From: Ruminococcaceae bacterium FB2012
GTDB lineage: Bacteria > Bacillota > Clostridia > Oscillospirales > Ruminococcaceae
Direction: 5' to 3'
NCBI GenBank assembly: GCA_900104495.1
Contig: FMXS01000023.1
Coordinates: 1-37,413, forward strand
DNA length: 37,413 nt
Shown here: positions 25,501 through 33,171 of the stretch, in pieces
Numbering within the stretch: position 1 is the first letter of the stretch
How the letters are laid out: each line of letters opens with the position of its first letter
Notes under the pieces: model-generated
Databases searched by the model: none
What the model saw: only the letters and a program-made list of their open reading frames with translations
What the model was told of the DNA's origin: nothing
Program-made: the position numbers and the translations under genes

Positions 25501-26739
25501 TCCGTCGCGTATGCAGACAGCGTTGACATTCCGGGCTTCGATACCCGCCTTGGCATTCAGGTCCATAAACCTGTTGGCTGTGACCTTCATTACGCCCTGC
25601 CGCTTTGCGGCAAACCAAAGGTTTCCCTCAAAGTCCTCGGCCATGTTCTCAACGCTGCTGTTGAGCGGGACATTATCAAGGGGGATAAATTTTTCGCCGC
25701 CGTAATAGAATATATGACTGTTCATCAGGATCCAGATCTTGTCTGCGGCATAGCACAGGTGATTTATGGGCTCATTCACAAGTACGTGCTCATACAGCTC
25801 CGTCTGTTCAGGTCCGTTATCATCCTCGGAGCTGCTGTCATCATCTTCCCAATCTGTCCATCCGCCGTTGCTGTCATCGGGGATAAGACGGTCATAGGCC
25901 ACCGGGATCCTCTCAAGAGAATCAAACTTATCGGCAAAACTGCCGCGGCAGAGTATTCCCGAACCGTTGCCGAAATACACCTCGTCCTTTGATCCCTTCA
26001 CGGGAAGCACGGTAGAAATATCGCTGGCCCCTATATCATCGCCGGTATAGTGATCCGTCAGCCGCAGGCCGAACAGCCGGAACAATGCGCCGCTGCTCGT
26101 AACGCCCACAGTATATCCGTAACTGTCCGTGACCAGCTGTCTGATATAGGAATTTTTAAGCTCGGGAGCATCGATCATGCTGATGTTCCTGTCCTCGTCG
26201 ATCACGTATAACCCCAGCTTGGTGCCGATAATGATATTTCCGCTGCCGTCCTCTGCTATGGCATTGACCGAGGATGAATTCAATCCGTTCTTGTAGTAAT
26301 AATGTTCGCTCCGGTCGTTATGCAGGCAGACCACACCGTTGTCGTTCGTGCCTACCCAAAGGTATCCCTTGCTGTCCTCAAAGACGGTATTTACACCGGT
26401 GATCCCGCCGGAGGGATCCTGCCTTTCAAAGTCAGTACCGTCATAGCGGATAAGCCCGCCGGAGCCGCCTATCCAGATAAAGCCGTCCGAAGACAACATT
26501 ACCACATTGGCATCATCGGTCTGCAGACCGTTATCCGCGTTATAGAACTTTACGCCGTAGCCTGTCCCGTCAGCCTGCCCGATAACAGCCTTTCCGCCTC
26601 CGATCATAGCGCCTTCAGCCAAGACCGATGCCGGGATCATACAGCATAGCATATATACGACGGCAAAAAGAAACAGAGCGATCCTTTTCCCGTGCTTGTA
26701 TCTGTTTTCAGATATTTGCATAAAATCATCTCTATTCAT
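22549..26739 (-). CDS. Membrane sensor with propeller, Y_Y_Y and HD-GYP phosphodiesterase domains
   Basis: The 1396-aa protein has a signal peptide (to about residue 41), then an extracellular two-component-regulator beta-propeller built of repeats such as GFIWIGGSGGLIRYD and GYLWVGTNDNGVVCL (about 50-700), a Y_Y_Y domain (about 725-800), one transmembrane helix (about 810-835), a short coil, and a complete HD-GYP domain (about 865-1030) with LLHDVGKIG, YHHERYDGRGYP and DSYDAMTS. HD-GYP enzymes hydrolyse cyclic di-GMP. Residues about 1060-1396 hold two tandem related domains, each starting DGIPVT or EGIPVT and ending GITGENCRISDVRI or ALTGDQCAITNIRI, presumably beta-sandwich and cytoplasmic. 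The family's usual output is a histidine kinase, so HD-GYP output plus duplicated tail is unusual. The propeller probably senses an extracellular glycan or peptide. Confidence 0.92.
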   Translation of the reverse strand: MNRDDFMQISENRYKHGKRIALFLFAVVYMLCCMIPASVLAEGAMIGGGKAVIGQADGTGYGVKFYNADNGLQTDDANVVMLSSDGFIWIGGSGGLIRYDGTDFERQDPSGGITGVNTVFEDSKGYLWVGTNDNGVVCLHNDRSEHYYYKNGLNSSSVNAIAEDGSGNIIIGTKLGLYVIDEDRNISMIDAPELKNSYIRQLVTDSYGYTVGVTSSGALFRLFGLRLTDHYTGDDIGASDISTVLPVKGSKDEVYFGNGSGILCRGSFADKFDSLERIPVAYDRLIPDDSNGGWTDWEDDDSSSEDDNGPEQTELYEHVLVNEPINHLCYAADKIWILMNSHIFYYGGEKFIPLDNVPLNSSVENMAEDFEGNLWFAAKRQGVMKVTANRFMDLNAKAGIEARNVNAVCIRDGLIYIGTDTGLQLVNSSYTPVDNMLTSVLPDVNIRCLTVDSNNTIWASTFTNESGIIGLTEEGVILFFTEDDGLPGNKIYCAAMAPDGSLLAATDNGLAVIKDGKVKRVINADNGLKNPIILTAEADEVGKYFLGSDGDGLYVVDGSSITHFSRDEGLTSDVVMRVKNDKQRGIVWIITSNSIQYYKDGEIRTVEGFPYTGNYDIYFDKHGNAWVLSANGIYVASADDMLSKSRYDYSFYNSSDGLHSLPTPNSYSYLDSNGDLYISGRSGVSVINIDSDQTQDQDIRFKVSYISDGNNKYYPDENNTFTLPSSADNITVYCSALTYSLHDSQIQYYMEGFDDKPVTVNKSEMGPVRYTNLSGGEYEYQMSVIDGRTHNAKNTVGFKIIKQRSFYEHWAFFVLCGAFVLLMMVFIVWLIIRKKNEKLRKQEEEQKKIQRLFEQTATALVNAIDAKDKYTHGHSSRVAEYSRKLAEMLGKDEQECNEVYYAGLLHDVGKIGVPENIINKDGRLTDEEFEKIKQHPDMGAQILQSIDEYPYLSLGARYHHERYDGRGYPHKLKGTDIPEFARIISVADSYDAMTSKRSYRDPIPQQKVREEFVKGMGSQFDPEYARLMLHLIDLDTEYTMKEREVIKEFSGRSELVIDKFKSTVSDGIPVTPQMTTIHFRISPKTGSGAPPVPTLVLFDSLDGRVHSDEKKIKDLLYFEYAEIRLDGKTVVKGARKIVTDQQAKASGDVKPTGHYTLEAVKVKDHVQIKIYSRGSVTEVIAALPDSSRFAYIGITGENCRISDVRIDKAEELTPADKIRRIVEEISYIDVPAGDIPNVQIDGYRTASSEGIPVTDGMKIRFHSKSLPTSRLVWHCPYIDIFTSDDGKVNGENYIDCSFMRIDGECWQNDDVCKVELVVNKNDDFRGWDNWKKLNRDGLECTVTFEKQGNTVTVITENGGILIRVSTELFDAADKTVYAALTGDQCAITNIRIINKD

Positions 26740-26864
26740 ATACTGTCAGCATAGTTTCAGATCAAAATATCCTGTCTGCCATCAGATCCTAACCGTCTGA
26801 AACGACCGGGGCTGTCCTGCACTCAGCCATCGTTTTGCACAACGTGCATTATCCCCTGTACTAT

Positions 26865-26893
26865 AATATAACATAACAGCGCTGAAATTGCAA
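26865..26893 (-). promoter_or_regulatory. Sigma-A promoter of the HD-GYP sensor gene
   Basis: TTGCAA (26888-26893), 17 bases, TATATT (26865-26870) on the minus strand. It gives a leader of roughly 120 bases before the ATG at 26739, with a small GCAC/GTGC hairpin but no riboswitch I recognise. Confidence 0.65.
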
Positions 26894-26916
26894 GCCGCAG
26901 GCGCAGGCATTCCTGC

Positions 26917-27440
26917 CTATTTACAATTATTTGTGTAAGTGTTACTATTTTTCGTCAAAAGATAAAGCAGATATCCGTAAACATCAAGACAGTTCCTTTT
27001 GGCTGTCTCGATGATGCTCATAACTGCAGCACTTGCATCTGCGCCCTTTTCAGTATCGCTGAACAGAAAGTTTTTCCGGTTTATGACATAAGGTTTGACC
27101 GTTCTCTCGGCAAGATTGTTGGTCATTTCAACGTCGGGATTATCAAGGAACAGATATAACTTTTCTTTCTGATTTTGGGCATAGGTTACCGCCTTGCCAA
27201 GGTTAGATCCCTTGCCAGGTCTGAGTGTATTTATGATCTCATATACCTTGTCGAGCAGCGGCTTTACTTTTTCCTGCCGCATTTCCATTATCTGCTCTCT
27301 TGTGTACTTTGCCTCCTTTGCAGCCTGCTCGAAGTCTGCCGCCTTACCGATCAGAGCAACTATCTGCGCCGAAGGACAGGTGGTGTCTCCCTCTGTTATG
27401 CAGTCGAAGAAATACCTCCGGCAATGAGCCTTATTCGAGA
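26917..27440 (-). pseudogene. IS66-family transposase, C-terminal remnant
   Basis: The minus-strand frame reads KAHCRRYFFDCITEGD, then a helical stretch, then DNPDVEMTNNLAERTVKPYV and RKNFLFSDTEKGADASA, which are hallmark C-terminal blocks of IS66 TnpC transposases (DDE type, with the NN.AER segment holding the catalytic Glu). About 175 residues remain of a protein usually about 500 aa. The frame is open up to the centre of a 36-bp palindrome at 27423-27458, where IS66 similarity ends. No tnpA or tnpB is present. Nonfunctional. Confidence 0.88.
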
Positions 27441-27458
27441 TCTCGAATAAGGCTCATT
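27423..27458. repeat. Perfect 36-bp palindrome at the IS66 break
   Basis: Two 18-base arms meet with no spacer around 27440/27441 (left arm begins AATGAGCC, right arm ends GGCTCATT). The left arm is part of the IS66 coding sequence; the right arm is an inverted copy of it, so the palindrome marks a fold-back rearrangement junction. Confidence 0.9.
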
Positions 27459-27561
27459 ATCCGAGAAGTATCATTATCAGGGGAAAATCAAGAATTGCGC
27501 GCTATTACGCAGTTCCCGAGTCAGTTGCCTGAATAACGATACCTGTTGAATAATAAATACA

Positions 27562-27583
27562 AGGTCATTTCGACCTGTTTTTT
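27562..27583 (+). terminator. Short hairpin with T tract
   Basis: AGGTC-ATTTC-GACCT followed by GTTTTTT. It lies just upstream of a possible -10 (TACAAT, 27586-27591) for the integrase fragment. Weak stem; an attenuator or fortuitous. Confidence 0.35.
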
Positions 27584-27603
27584 GATACAATAGGAGGCTT
27601 AAC

Positions 27604-27819
27604 ATGAGCGAAAAACAAACGGACTTTGGGACACTTTCTGAGGCGGTCATTGCCGAACTTAAAAACTTGGGATATATGGATTCCTCGCTTATCAATTATC
27701 GCAGGCTTTACGCACGGCTTGGTTCTTTTATGGAAGATCATTCTATCAAAGAGTATTCTCCGACTGTCGGGAATGCTTTCATTAGATCAGAAAGGTTAAT
27801 ACAAGACTTTTTATACTGA
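27604..27819 (+). pseudogene. Tyrosine-recombinase N-terminal fragment fused to IS21 sequence
   Basis: It has an excellent AGGAGG site and ATG. About 60 residues follow (YMDSSLINYRRLYARLGSFM, EYSPTVGNAFI) that look like the SAM-like N-terminal DNA-binding domain of a tyrosine integrase. Similarity stops near 27780, where IS21 istA-like sequence begins; the frame ends at TGA 27817-27819. The fragment lacks any catalytic domain. Confidence 0.6.
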
Positions 27820-29125
27820 ACTGAAGAAGACCGGTGTCACTCTTAAACTGCTGTGGCTGGAGTACAAGGAAAAAGTTAGGGACGGTATTCCTGTCGGTTA
27901 CACAAAGTTCCGTGACGATTATGCCAAGTATGTCGAGCAGAATGACCTCACTAATCATATCACGCACAAGCCCGGTGTTGTATGCGAAGTTGACTGGAGC
28001 GGCAAGACAATGCGTCTTCACGATACTGATGAGGGGAAAGTGTACCCCGTCTATCTCTTTGTCGCAACTCTCCCGTACAGCCAGCTTGCATATGTCGAAC
28101 CCTGTCTGAACATGAATGAGCAGACGTGGATCAATTGCAATATCCATATGTTTGAGTATTTCGGCGGCGTTACGCTTCGTATCGTTTGCGACAATCTCAA
28201 GACAGGTGTGGTAACTCATCCCCGCGAGGGCGACATCGATCTGAACCAGTGCTATGAGGACTTTTCAAACCACTACTGCACGGCTATCATGCCCGCAGGC
28301 GTGAGAAAGCCGAAGCAAAAGGCATCCGTTGAGGGTACCGTTGGAAAGATCGCTACTGCCATCATCGCCCGTCTGCGAAACAATGAATACACATCGATCT
28401 ATGATTTGAAGACTGATGTTGCGGCGGCACTGGAGAATTTCAATAACAAACCCTTCCAGAAGCGTGAGGGCAGCCGCCGTGCGGTATTTGAAGCGAATGA
28501 ACGTATCACGCTGCGTCCGCTGCCTGCCTTTCCGTATGAGTATGCTGTGTGGGAATACGGGCGAGTCATCGGCTCGGATTTTCATGTGACCTACCAGACC
28601 TGCAAGTATTCCGTGCCGTATCGTTTTGCAGGCAAGACCGTTGATCTCAAGATCACCGACAGCCTGATCGAGATCTACTGCGGTCACGAGCGCATTTCTT
28701 CTCACAAGCGTTTTCCAGGCTATGTCCGCAACAGGTACGATACCTATCCCGAAGATATTCCCGAACGCTTTCAGAACACAGAATGGAATGAGCATAATAT
28801 CAGGGAATGGGCAGCCTCTGTCGGAAAGCATACGTTAGAGGTCATTGACCGTATTTTCAAAAGCTACAACACTTCCGAGCAAGGCATCAATCCATCGATG
28901 TCTGTACTGAAACTGAGCAAGAAGTACTCTGCCGAGCGTCTGGAAACGGCTTGTGAGCTGGCGCTCGAACATGTCAGTGTACCGCACTATTCACATCTCA
29001 GAGCGATTCTCGCTTCCGGTCAGGATGTGGAATACAAGGAGAACAAGAAGCAAGAGAATGAATCGTCACCCGCCGGATTTGTGCGCGGTGCTGCCTATTA
29101 CGGAGGTGACGGTCATGCTGAGTGA
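27800..29125 (+). pseudogene. istA: IS21-family transposase IstA, N-terminally truncated
   Basis: The frame is open from 27800 to the TGA at 29125 (about 441 aa). It begins KTFYTELKKTGVTLKLLWLE, which is the IstA region after the missing N-terminal HTH. The DDE core is intact: D in CEVDWSGKTM, D in IVCDNLKTGV and E in KQKASVEGTVG, followed by the C-terminal beta domain. It overlaps istB by a few bases as in normal IS21 elements. The head is replaced by an integrase fragment in another frame; removing one T from the five-T run at about 27808-27812 would join the two frames. Without its DNA-binding N-terminus it is probably inactive. Confidence 0.85.
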
Positions 29126-29702
29126 AGAGACGAGACGCAAGCTGCGTGAAATGAATCTCGGCGAGCTGGTTGAAGCCATTGACCTTCAGGAAAAGCAGCC
29201 GGAATATATGGCGCTTTCATTTGATGATCGTATTAACCTTGCTGTCGATTACACCTATTCAGCCAAGTACAACGCAAAGGTTCACCGTCTGATTAGTGCG
29301 GCCAGGTTCCGTATTGCGGATGCAGCGCTTGTAAATGTGTATTATGAAAAGCGCGGATTGGACAAGGATATGATCCTGACACTTGGAAACTGCGGCTTCA
29401 TCGAAAAGAACCAGCCTGTCGTGTTCAATGGATTCACCGGTTCCGGTAAGAGTTACCTTGCGTGCGCTATCGGCAGACAGGCTTGTATGCATGGATTCCG
29501 TACAAGGTATATCCGCGTTCCTGATTTAATGCAGCTGCTCAGCGAGGCATCGCTTGATGTTCACGGCAGATCCAAGCTTCTGAAAAAGTTCAGCGGCTAC
29601 CGTCTGCTGATCCTTGACGAATGGCTGCTCAATGACATGACGGAGAGCGAGCAACATTTCATCTTTGAGCTGATCGAGCGCCGTTACAGTCGTTTGGGAT
29701 AA
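29115..29702 (+). pseudogene. istB: IS21 helper ATPase IstB, C-terminally truncated
   Basis: The start at 29115 has GGAGGTGA upstream and overlaps the istA stop. The 195-aa product has Walker A GFTGSGKSYL and Walker B LLILDEWLL, typical of IstB AAA+ helpers that select the target for IstA. The reading frame breaks after ELIERRY near 29685, where DUF499-like sequence begins, so the last about 50-60 residues (arginine-finger region) are lost. Nonfunctional or impaired. Confidence 0.85.
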
Positions 29703-30045
29703 TTTCCGTATAAGCGGAGGCACAGAAGACATCATTAAAAAGGCTGCGGCACAGGTTATTCAGCGTGAAGCCGTAATTGATAAATGGGCTCCGGCATTAC
29801 TTTTGCTTGAATTGGATAATCTCCTGTGGAAAAATCAGAATAACCTCTCTATCAAAAAACTTTGGGACTACCTTTGCACCTACTGTTATTTACCTAGAAT
29901 TAAAGATTACAGCGTTCTTGAGGATACTATTTTCCGTGGTGTAAACTCCTCTGAATTCTTTGCTTATGCCGCCGATATTTCTGGGGAGAGATTTGTTGAT
30001 TTGAAATATAATCAGAATCTAACGTACATTGATAAATCAGGTTAA
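29683..30045 (+). pseudogene. C-terminal fragment of a DUF499-like ATPase
   Basis: A frame different from istB reads TVVWDNFRISGGTEDIIKKA, then KKLWDYLCTYCYLPRIKDY, VLEDTIFRGV and EFFAYAADI, a pattern I associate with the C-terminal part of large DUF499 ATP-binding proteins, which are often paired with DUF1156 methyltransferases in defence-like loci. It has no start of its own and ends early at 30043-30045. It is debris of a larger gene whose front was replaced by IS21 sequence. Confidence 0.55.
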
Positions 30046-30124
30046 CACAATATACCTCAAAACAAAAAAACAAAGTTAAATTCCTGCCAAACCTGTAAAA
30101 TCCTTCAAAAATACCGGCGAAGGG

Positions 30125-30153
30125 TTGAATAATACTGACGAATGTGCTATAAT
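30125..30153 (+). promoter_or_regulatory. Sigma-A promoter of the S41-like peptidase gene
   Basis: TTGAAT, 17 bases, TATAAT. A consensus-like promoter 65 bases upstream of the ATG at 30218, which has an AAAGGAGGA site. Confidence 0.8.
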
Positions 30154-30217
30154 GTAATAATCAGGCGGAGGAAACGGCGTTTCTCTCCGTCGGAAATGAT
30201 ATAAAGGAGGACCAAAA

Positions 30218-32179
30218 ATGATAAAAAAGCTTTTCAGCGCTGCCACCGCACTGGTGTGCTGTGCATCCGCATTTCCCTTCGCTGCATTTGCCGAGGATCC
30301 TGAGTTCACACAAAAGGACATCACGGCTCATGTTTATTCGCAGGACAATGTGAAGTCCCTTTCCTCGCGTTTTTACAGCGATCTGCCCGCGGTGCCTTAT
30401 GTGCGGCTGAACGATTATTACCAGCTGCTCCTCGGCAAGGAGCTCAAGGTCGATGCGGACGGTGCCGTATTCACTCTGACCAACCCGCTGGGACAGACTG
30501 CGAAGATCGACACCGACACCGATCTGCTCACTTCCGATGATTTCAGTGAATTCATCAATACTACGATCTATCGTCAGGATAATGTATATAATGTCTATTA
30601 CGACGGTATGCCCTTTGTGAGAGTGGCGGACACGGATTTCGACGGTGCTGCGGTGAGCACCTCGATCGATTTCTCGGGCTACGGTATCGATCTCCGCTCC
30701 GATGAGGGCGAGCTGTGGGTGCCCTTTATCACTGCCAACGATATTTTCAAGAGCGTTACGATGATAAGCTCCTTCTATGACGGAGAGGAGTATTATTTTG
30801 TTGACGATAACAGCGATTACAATTCAATGGAGACCTCCTGGTCGAAAGAATTCTGCACAAAAGCGGTAGGCTGCTTCTTCAAGGACGGCAAGCGCTCTCC
30901 CGAAACAGCTAAGTTCAGCTACGGCGAGCTTTGTTTTGCGATCGACACCTTCTACGGTATGTCCGGACAGGCCATGATCAAAGAGACGCTTAATAATACC
31001 AGCAGCTTTGACAAGGCTATCGAGGAGCTTGACGAAAAGGCGGACGGCCTTTTGGGTCTTAAAGATCTGCTTCTTTCCGAAAGCGGCGAACTGTATGATG
31101 CCGGACTTTACCTGCTTGATCTGCTGTTCTTTGACGGCGGTCACATGGGTTTCGATATGACTTGCAGTATGCTGAAAAACGCGCTCGGTATAAGCGATGA
31201 AGTTATGATAGAGGCAGCGAGCGTAACGGGTTATGATCTGGATGAAGCCTCCGGCAGGAAGAATGCCAGACTCGAATTGGACAAAGCCGTAAACGAAGCA
31301 AGGGAAAAAGCGATCGGCAAGGAGAAATATCGCAAAGAGGGCAATACCGCGTTTTACTGCTTCGATTCGTTCATGGCATCAAGGGAGGACTGGGAAAAAT
31401 ATTATGCCGGCAAGGGCGAAAGGCCCCAGGATGAACTGGGCGGTCTTCTCGATGCTATGAAGAAGGCCGACGAAGATCCCGAGGTAAAGAATTTTATTAT
31501 CGACCTCAGCTGCAACGGCGGCGGCTCGGGCGACCTCGTTGTGACCATAATGCGGCTTATCTCCGGAAACAGCTATATCAACTTCCTTAACACTATCTCC
31601 GAACAGTATGTCAATACAGAGTACGATATAGACGCCAATTTCGACGGCGTGTTTGACGAGAAGGACGATGAAAAGCAGTACGATCTGAACTTCGGCGTCC
31701 TCATAAGCGAATATGCTTTCTCCTGCGGAAATCTTCTGCCCGCACTGTGCAAGGACTGCGACATTCCTCTCTTCGGAGACAAGTCGGGCGGCGGTGCCTG
31801 CGCAGTATATATGTGCATCACCCCGGACGGTCTGCCTTACAGAATGTCCAGCAGCGTTCACCTTGTGGATAAGGACGGCAAGAGCATCGACGCCGGCATC
31901 GAGCCCGATTATCAGATGCTCAAGCGTGCAGAGGACGGCAGCTGCAACTATGCGGAGCTTTACGACTTTGCATTCATCAATGAAAAAATGAACGAGCTTT
32001 ATCCCGCAGAGGATGAGAGCAGACCCGAGGAAGAAAGCAAACCCGCAGAGAGCGAAGTTTCCTCTCAGGAAGAAAAGGACGGCACCAACCCCGCCACAGG
32101 CGCTGCTTATGCCGGCGCAGCCTTCGCTGTTGTTATTCTCGCGGGCGCTGTCGCTGCAGGCAGACGCAAGCAGAAGTAA
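30218..32179 (+). CDS. Cell-wall-anchored S41-family peptidase-like protein
   Basis: The 653-aa protein has a signal peptide (cleavage after FAAFA, residue 25), two N-terminal domains of about 170 residues, a helical insert, and an S41 (tail-specific protease) fold at about 370-570. Visible S41 features are FIIDLSCNGGGSGD, the candidate nucleophile S502 in YAFSCGN, and FGDKSGGGACAV. It ends with an acidic linker, a sorting signal with NPATG at residues 624-628, a hydrophobic helix and RRKQK, so sortase should attach it to the wall. No PDZ domain is evident. Own promoter and terminator make it monocistronic. It could be a processing protease or a catalytically weak binding protein; the general acid/base residues cannot be assigned by eye. 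Confidence 0.85.
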   Translation: MIKKLFSAATALVCCASAFPFAAFAEDPEFTQKDITAHVYSQDNVKSLSSRFYSDLPAVPYVRLNDYYQLLLGKELKVDADGAVFTLTNPLGQTAKIDTDTDLLTSDDFSEFINTTIYRQDNVYNVYYDGMPFVRVADTDFDGAAVSTSIDFSGYGIDLRSDEGELWVPFITANDIFKSVTMISSFYDGEEYYFVDDNSDYNSMETSWSKEFCTKAVGCFFKDGKRSPETAKFSYGELCFAIDTFYGMSGQAMIKETLNNTSSFDKAIEELDEKADGLLGLKDLLLSESGELYDAGLYLLDLLFFDGGHMGFDMTCSMLKNALGISDEVMIEAASVTGYDLDEASGRKNARLELDKAVNEAREKAIGKEKYRKEGNTAFYCFDSFMASREDWEKYYAGKGERPQDELGGLLDAMKKADEDPEVKNFIIDLSCNGGGSGDLVVTIMRLISGNSYINFLNTISEQYVNTEYDIDANFDGVFDEKDDEKQYDLNFGVLISEYAFSCGNLLPALCKDCDIPLFGDKSGGGACAVYMCITPDGLPYRMSSSVHLVDKDGKSIDAGIEPDYQMLKRAEDGSCNYAELYDFAFINEKMNELYPAEDESRPEEESKPAESEVSSQEEKDGTNPATGAAYAGAAFAVVILAGAVAAGRRKQK

Positions 32180-32216
32180 TACTGCAAAATTCGTTCATCA
32201 GTAATTTGAATATAAT

Positions 32217-32250
32217 AAGGAAGGGGCTGCTGCGGCAGCTCCTTTTGTTA
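32217..32250 (+). terminator. Terminator of the S41-like gene
   Basis: AAGGGGCTGC-TGCG-GCAGCTCCTTTT hairpin with a short T tract, about 40 bases after the stop. Confidence 0.75.
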
Positions 32251-32352
32251 TGTCCGGATCATACCTTTTTAAGGAAGGGGAGCCCGCTTGGCGCAGAGAT
32301 CATCTTTTCTGTCTATTTTTTGGAAAATATCCTACAAATTTGCTAAAACATC

Positions 32353-32383
32353 TTGCAAAAAATCTGAAAGAATGTGGTATAAT
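32353..32383 (+). promoter_or_regulatory. Extended -10 promoter of the broken secreted-protein gene
   Basis: TATAAT at 32378-32383 preceded by TGG (extended -10). The best -35 is TTGCAA with a long 19-base spacer. Confidence 0.5.
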
Positions 32384-32437
32384 GAAAACGTATAGTTATA
32401 ACTTTTAATCTATTCTTGCTCGGCAAGGTGCAGATAT

Positions 32438-32623
32438 ATGACAAATGTTGGAAGAAGAACGTTTTCAAAGCGTCTGGCAGCGGTGTTCATGGCACTGGCT
32501 ATGCTTGTCTTGTCCATGCCGGCGGTGGACCTGACCGCCTTTGCGGTGGGGGCCCGTGGGAAGGCAGCGGAACAGCCACAGATCCCTGGCGCATTAAGGG
32601 CAGATTTTTCGGGATTCTTATGA
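32438..32623 (+). pseudogene. Broken secreted surface-protein gene (signal peptide plus start of mature region)
   Basis: It encodes a good signal peptide (RRTFSKRLAAVFMALAMLVL, cleavage after AFA). The expected mature start is found one frame over: GGPWEGSGTATDPWRIK, the G(S/T)GT..DP(W/Y).I pattern typical at the head of large Clostridial and Bacteroides surface proteins. Adding one G to the five-G run near 32548-32552 would restore a single frame. Soon after, the sequence passes into the integration-site region and coding ends, so the gene is truncated as well. Confidence 0.65.
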
Positions 32624-32698
32624 AGCCCCGAAAATGCACGGTTTTCAAAAAAATCAAAATGGTGCCCAAGATGGTGCCCAAAACCGGTTTTACAAAAT

Positions 32699-32736
32699 AA
32701 ATACGCTGTCTCAGGAAGCCCTGAAACAGCGTATTT
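32699..32736 (-). terminator. Strong hairpin after the tRNA 3' end
   Basis: A 17-bp stem with one mismatch (AAATACGCTGT...ACAGCGTATTT). On the minus strand it follows the tRNA CCA end by 13 bases and is followed by ATTTTGT, so it is the natural tRNA terminator. Confidence 0.75.
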
Positions 32737-32749
32737 ACGCGGTTTGTGC

Positions 32750-32796
32750 TGGTCGGAGTGACGGGACTTGAACCCACGGCCTCTACCACCCCAAAG
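32750..32796 (-). tRNA. 3' half of tRNA-Pro (UGG), attachment-site remnant
   Basis: On the minus strand the sequence runs from an anticodon loop TTTGGGG through the 3' anticodon strand, T arm (GGGTTCAAGTCCC) and acceptor CACTCCG with encoded ACCA. No matching D arm or 5' acceptor strand follows on the right, so this is a half-tRNA with its break at the anticodon stem-loop, typical of integrase crossover within a tRNA gene. The intact copy is expected at the other end of the inserted element, to the right and outside the window. It cannot form a working tRNA. Confidence 0.75.
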
Positions 32797-33054
32797 CTAA
32801 AAAACTGATTTTGAAATGATGCGAAGCGTTGCGTAAAATACGTGTTTGCGCGGTTTTGTGCGATTTCGATTTTTGATTTAGTGCAAATTTAATCGGAATG
32901 ATGCGAATCATTAGCTCCCAAAATGGTGCCCATAGTGTCCTGGAAGTGTCCTAAGATGTGAGGATTCTTTACTCAAATCTATTCGGCTGTATAATATCGA
33001 TAATTATGGGCTTTGAGAGTTCCAACTCAGCATTGGTTTTTACAAAAATAACGC

Positions 33055-33083
33055 TTGATTAATTGTCGCGAATATGGTATGAT
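33055..33083 (+). promoter_or_regulatory. Sigma-A promoter of the restriction-modification-like operon
   Basis: TTGATT, 17 bases, TATGAT with an upstream TGG (extended -10), about 90 bases before the ATG at 33172. A second AT-rich TATAAT-like box lies at about 33131. Confidence 0.65.
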
Positions 33084-33171
33084 GATTATATTGCAAACGG
33101 AACAAGCAAATTGAACATTCGTAATATCTAATATAATTAGACAAACCGTATTCGGAAGTGTGGTAGGATAT

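Larger units (their letters stand above)
32659..32934. repeat. Arm-like repeats around the tRNA integration site
   Basis: ATGGTGCCCAA occurs twice in tandem (32659-32670, 32671-32682) and again as ATGGTGCCCATAG at 32923. AATGATGCGAAGC (32815-32827) and AATGATGCGAATC (32897-32909) form a second pair. Such short repeats on both sides of a tRNA 3' end are what integrase arm-type sites look like. Confidence 0.55.

Noticed and set aside
26740..26864. Possible c-di-GMP riboswitch in the leader of the HD-GYP gene
   Set aside because: The conserved GEMM core sequences and paired stems are not visible; only a small GCAC/GTGC hairpin is present.
32499..32789. Minus-strand frame covering the half tRNA and repeats
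   Set aside because: It translates the tRNA, its terminator and repeat DNA; no start signal or domain.
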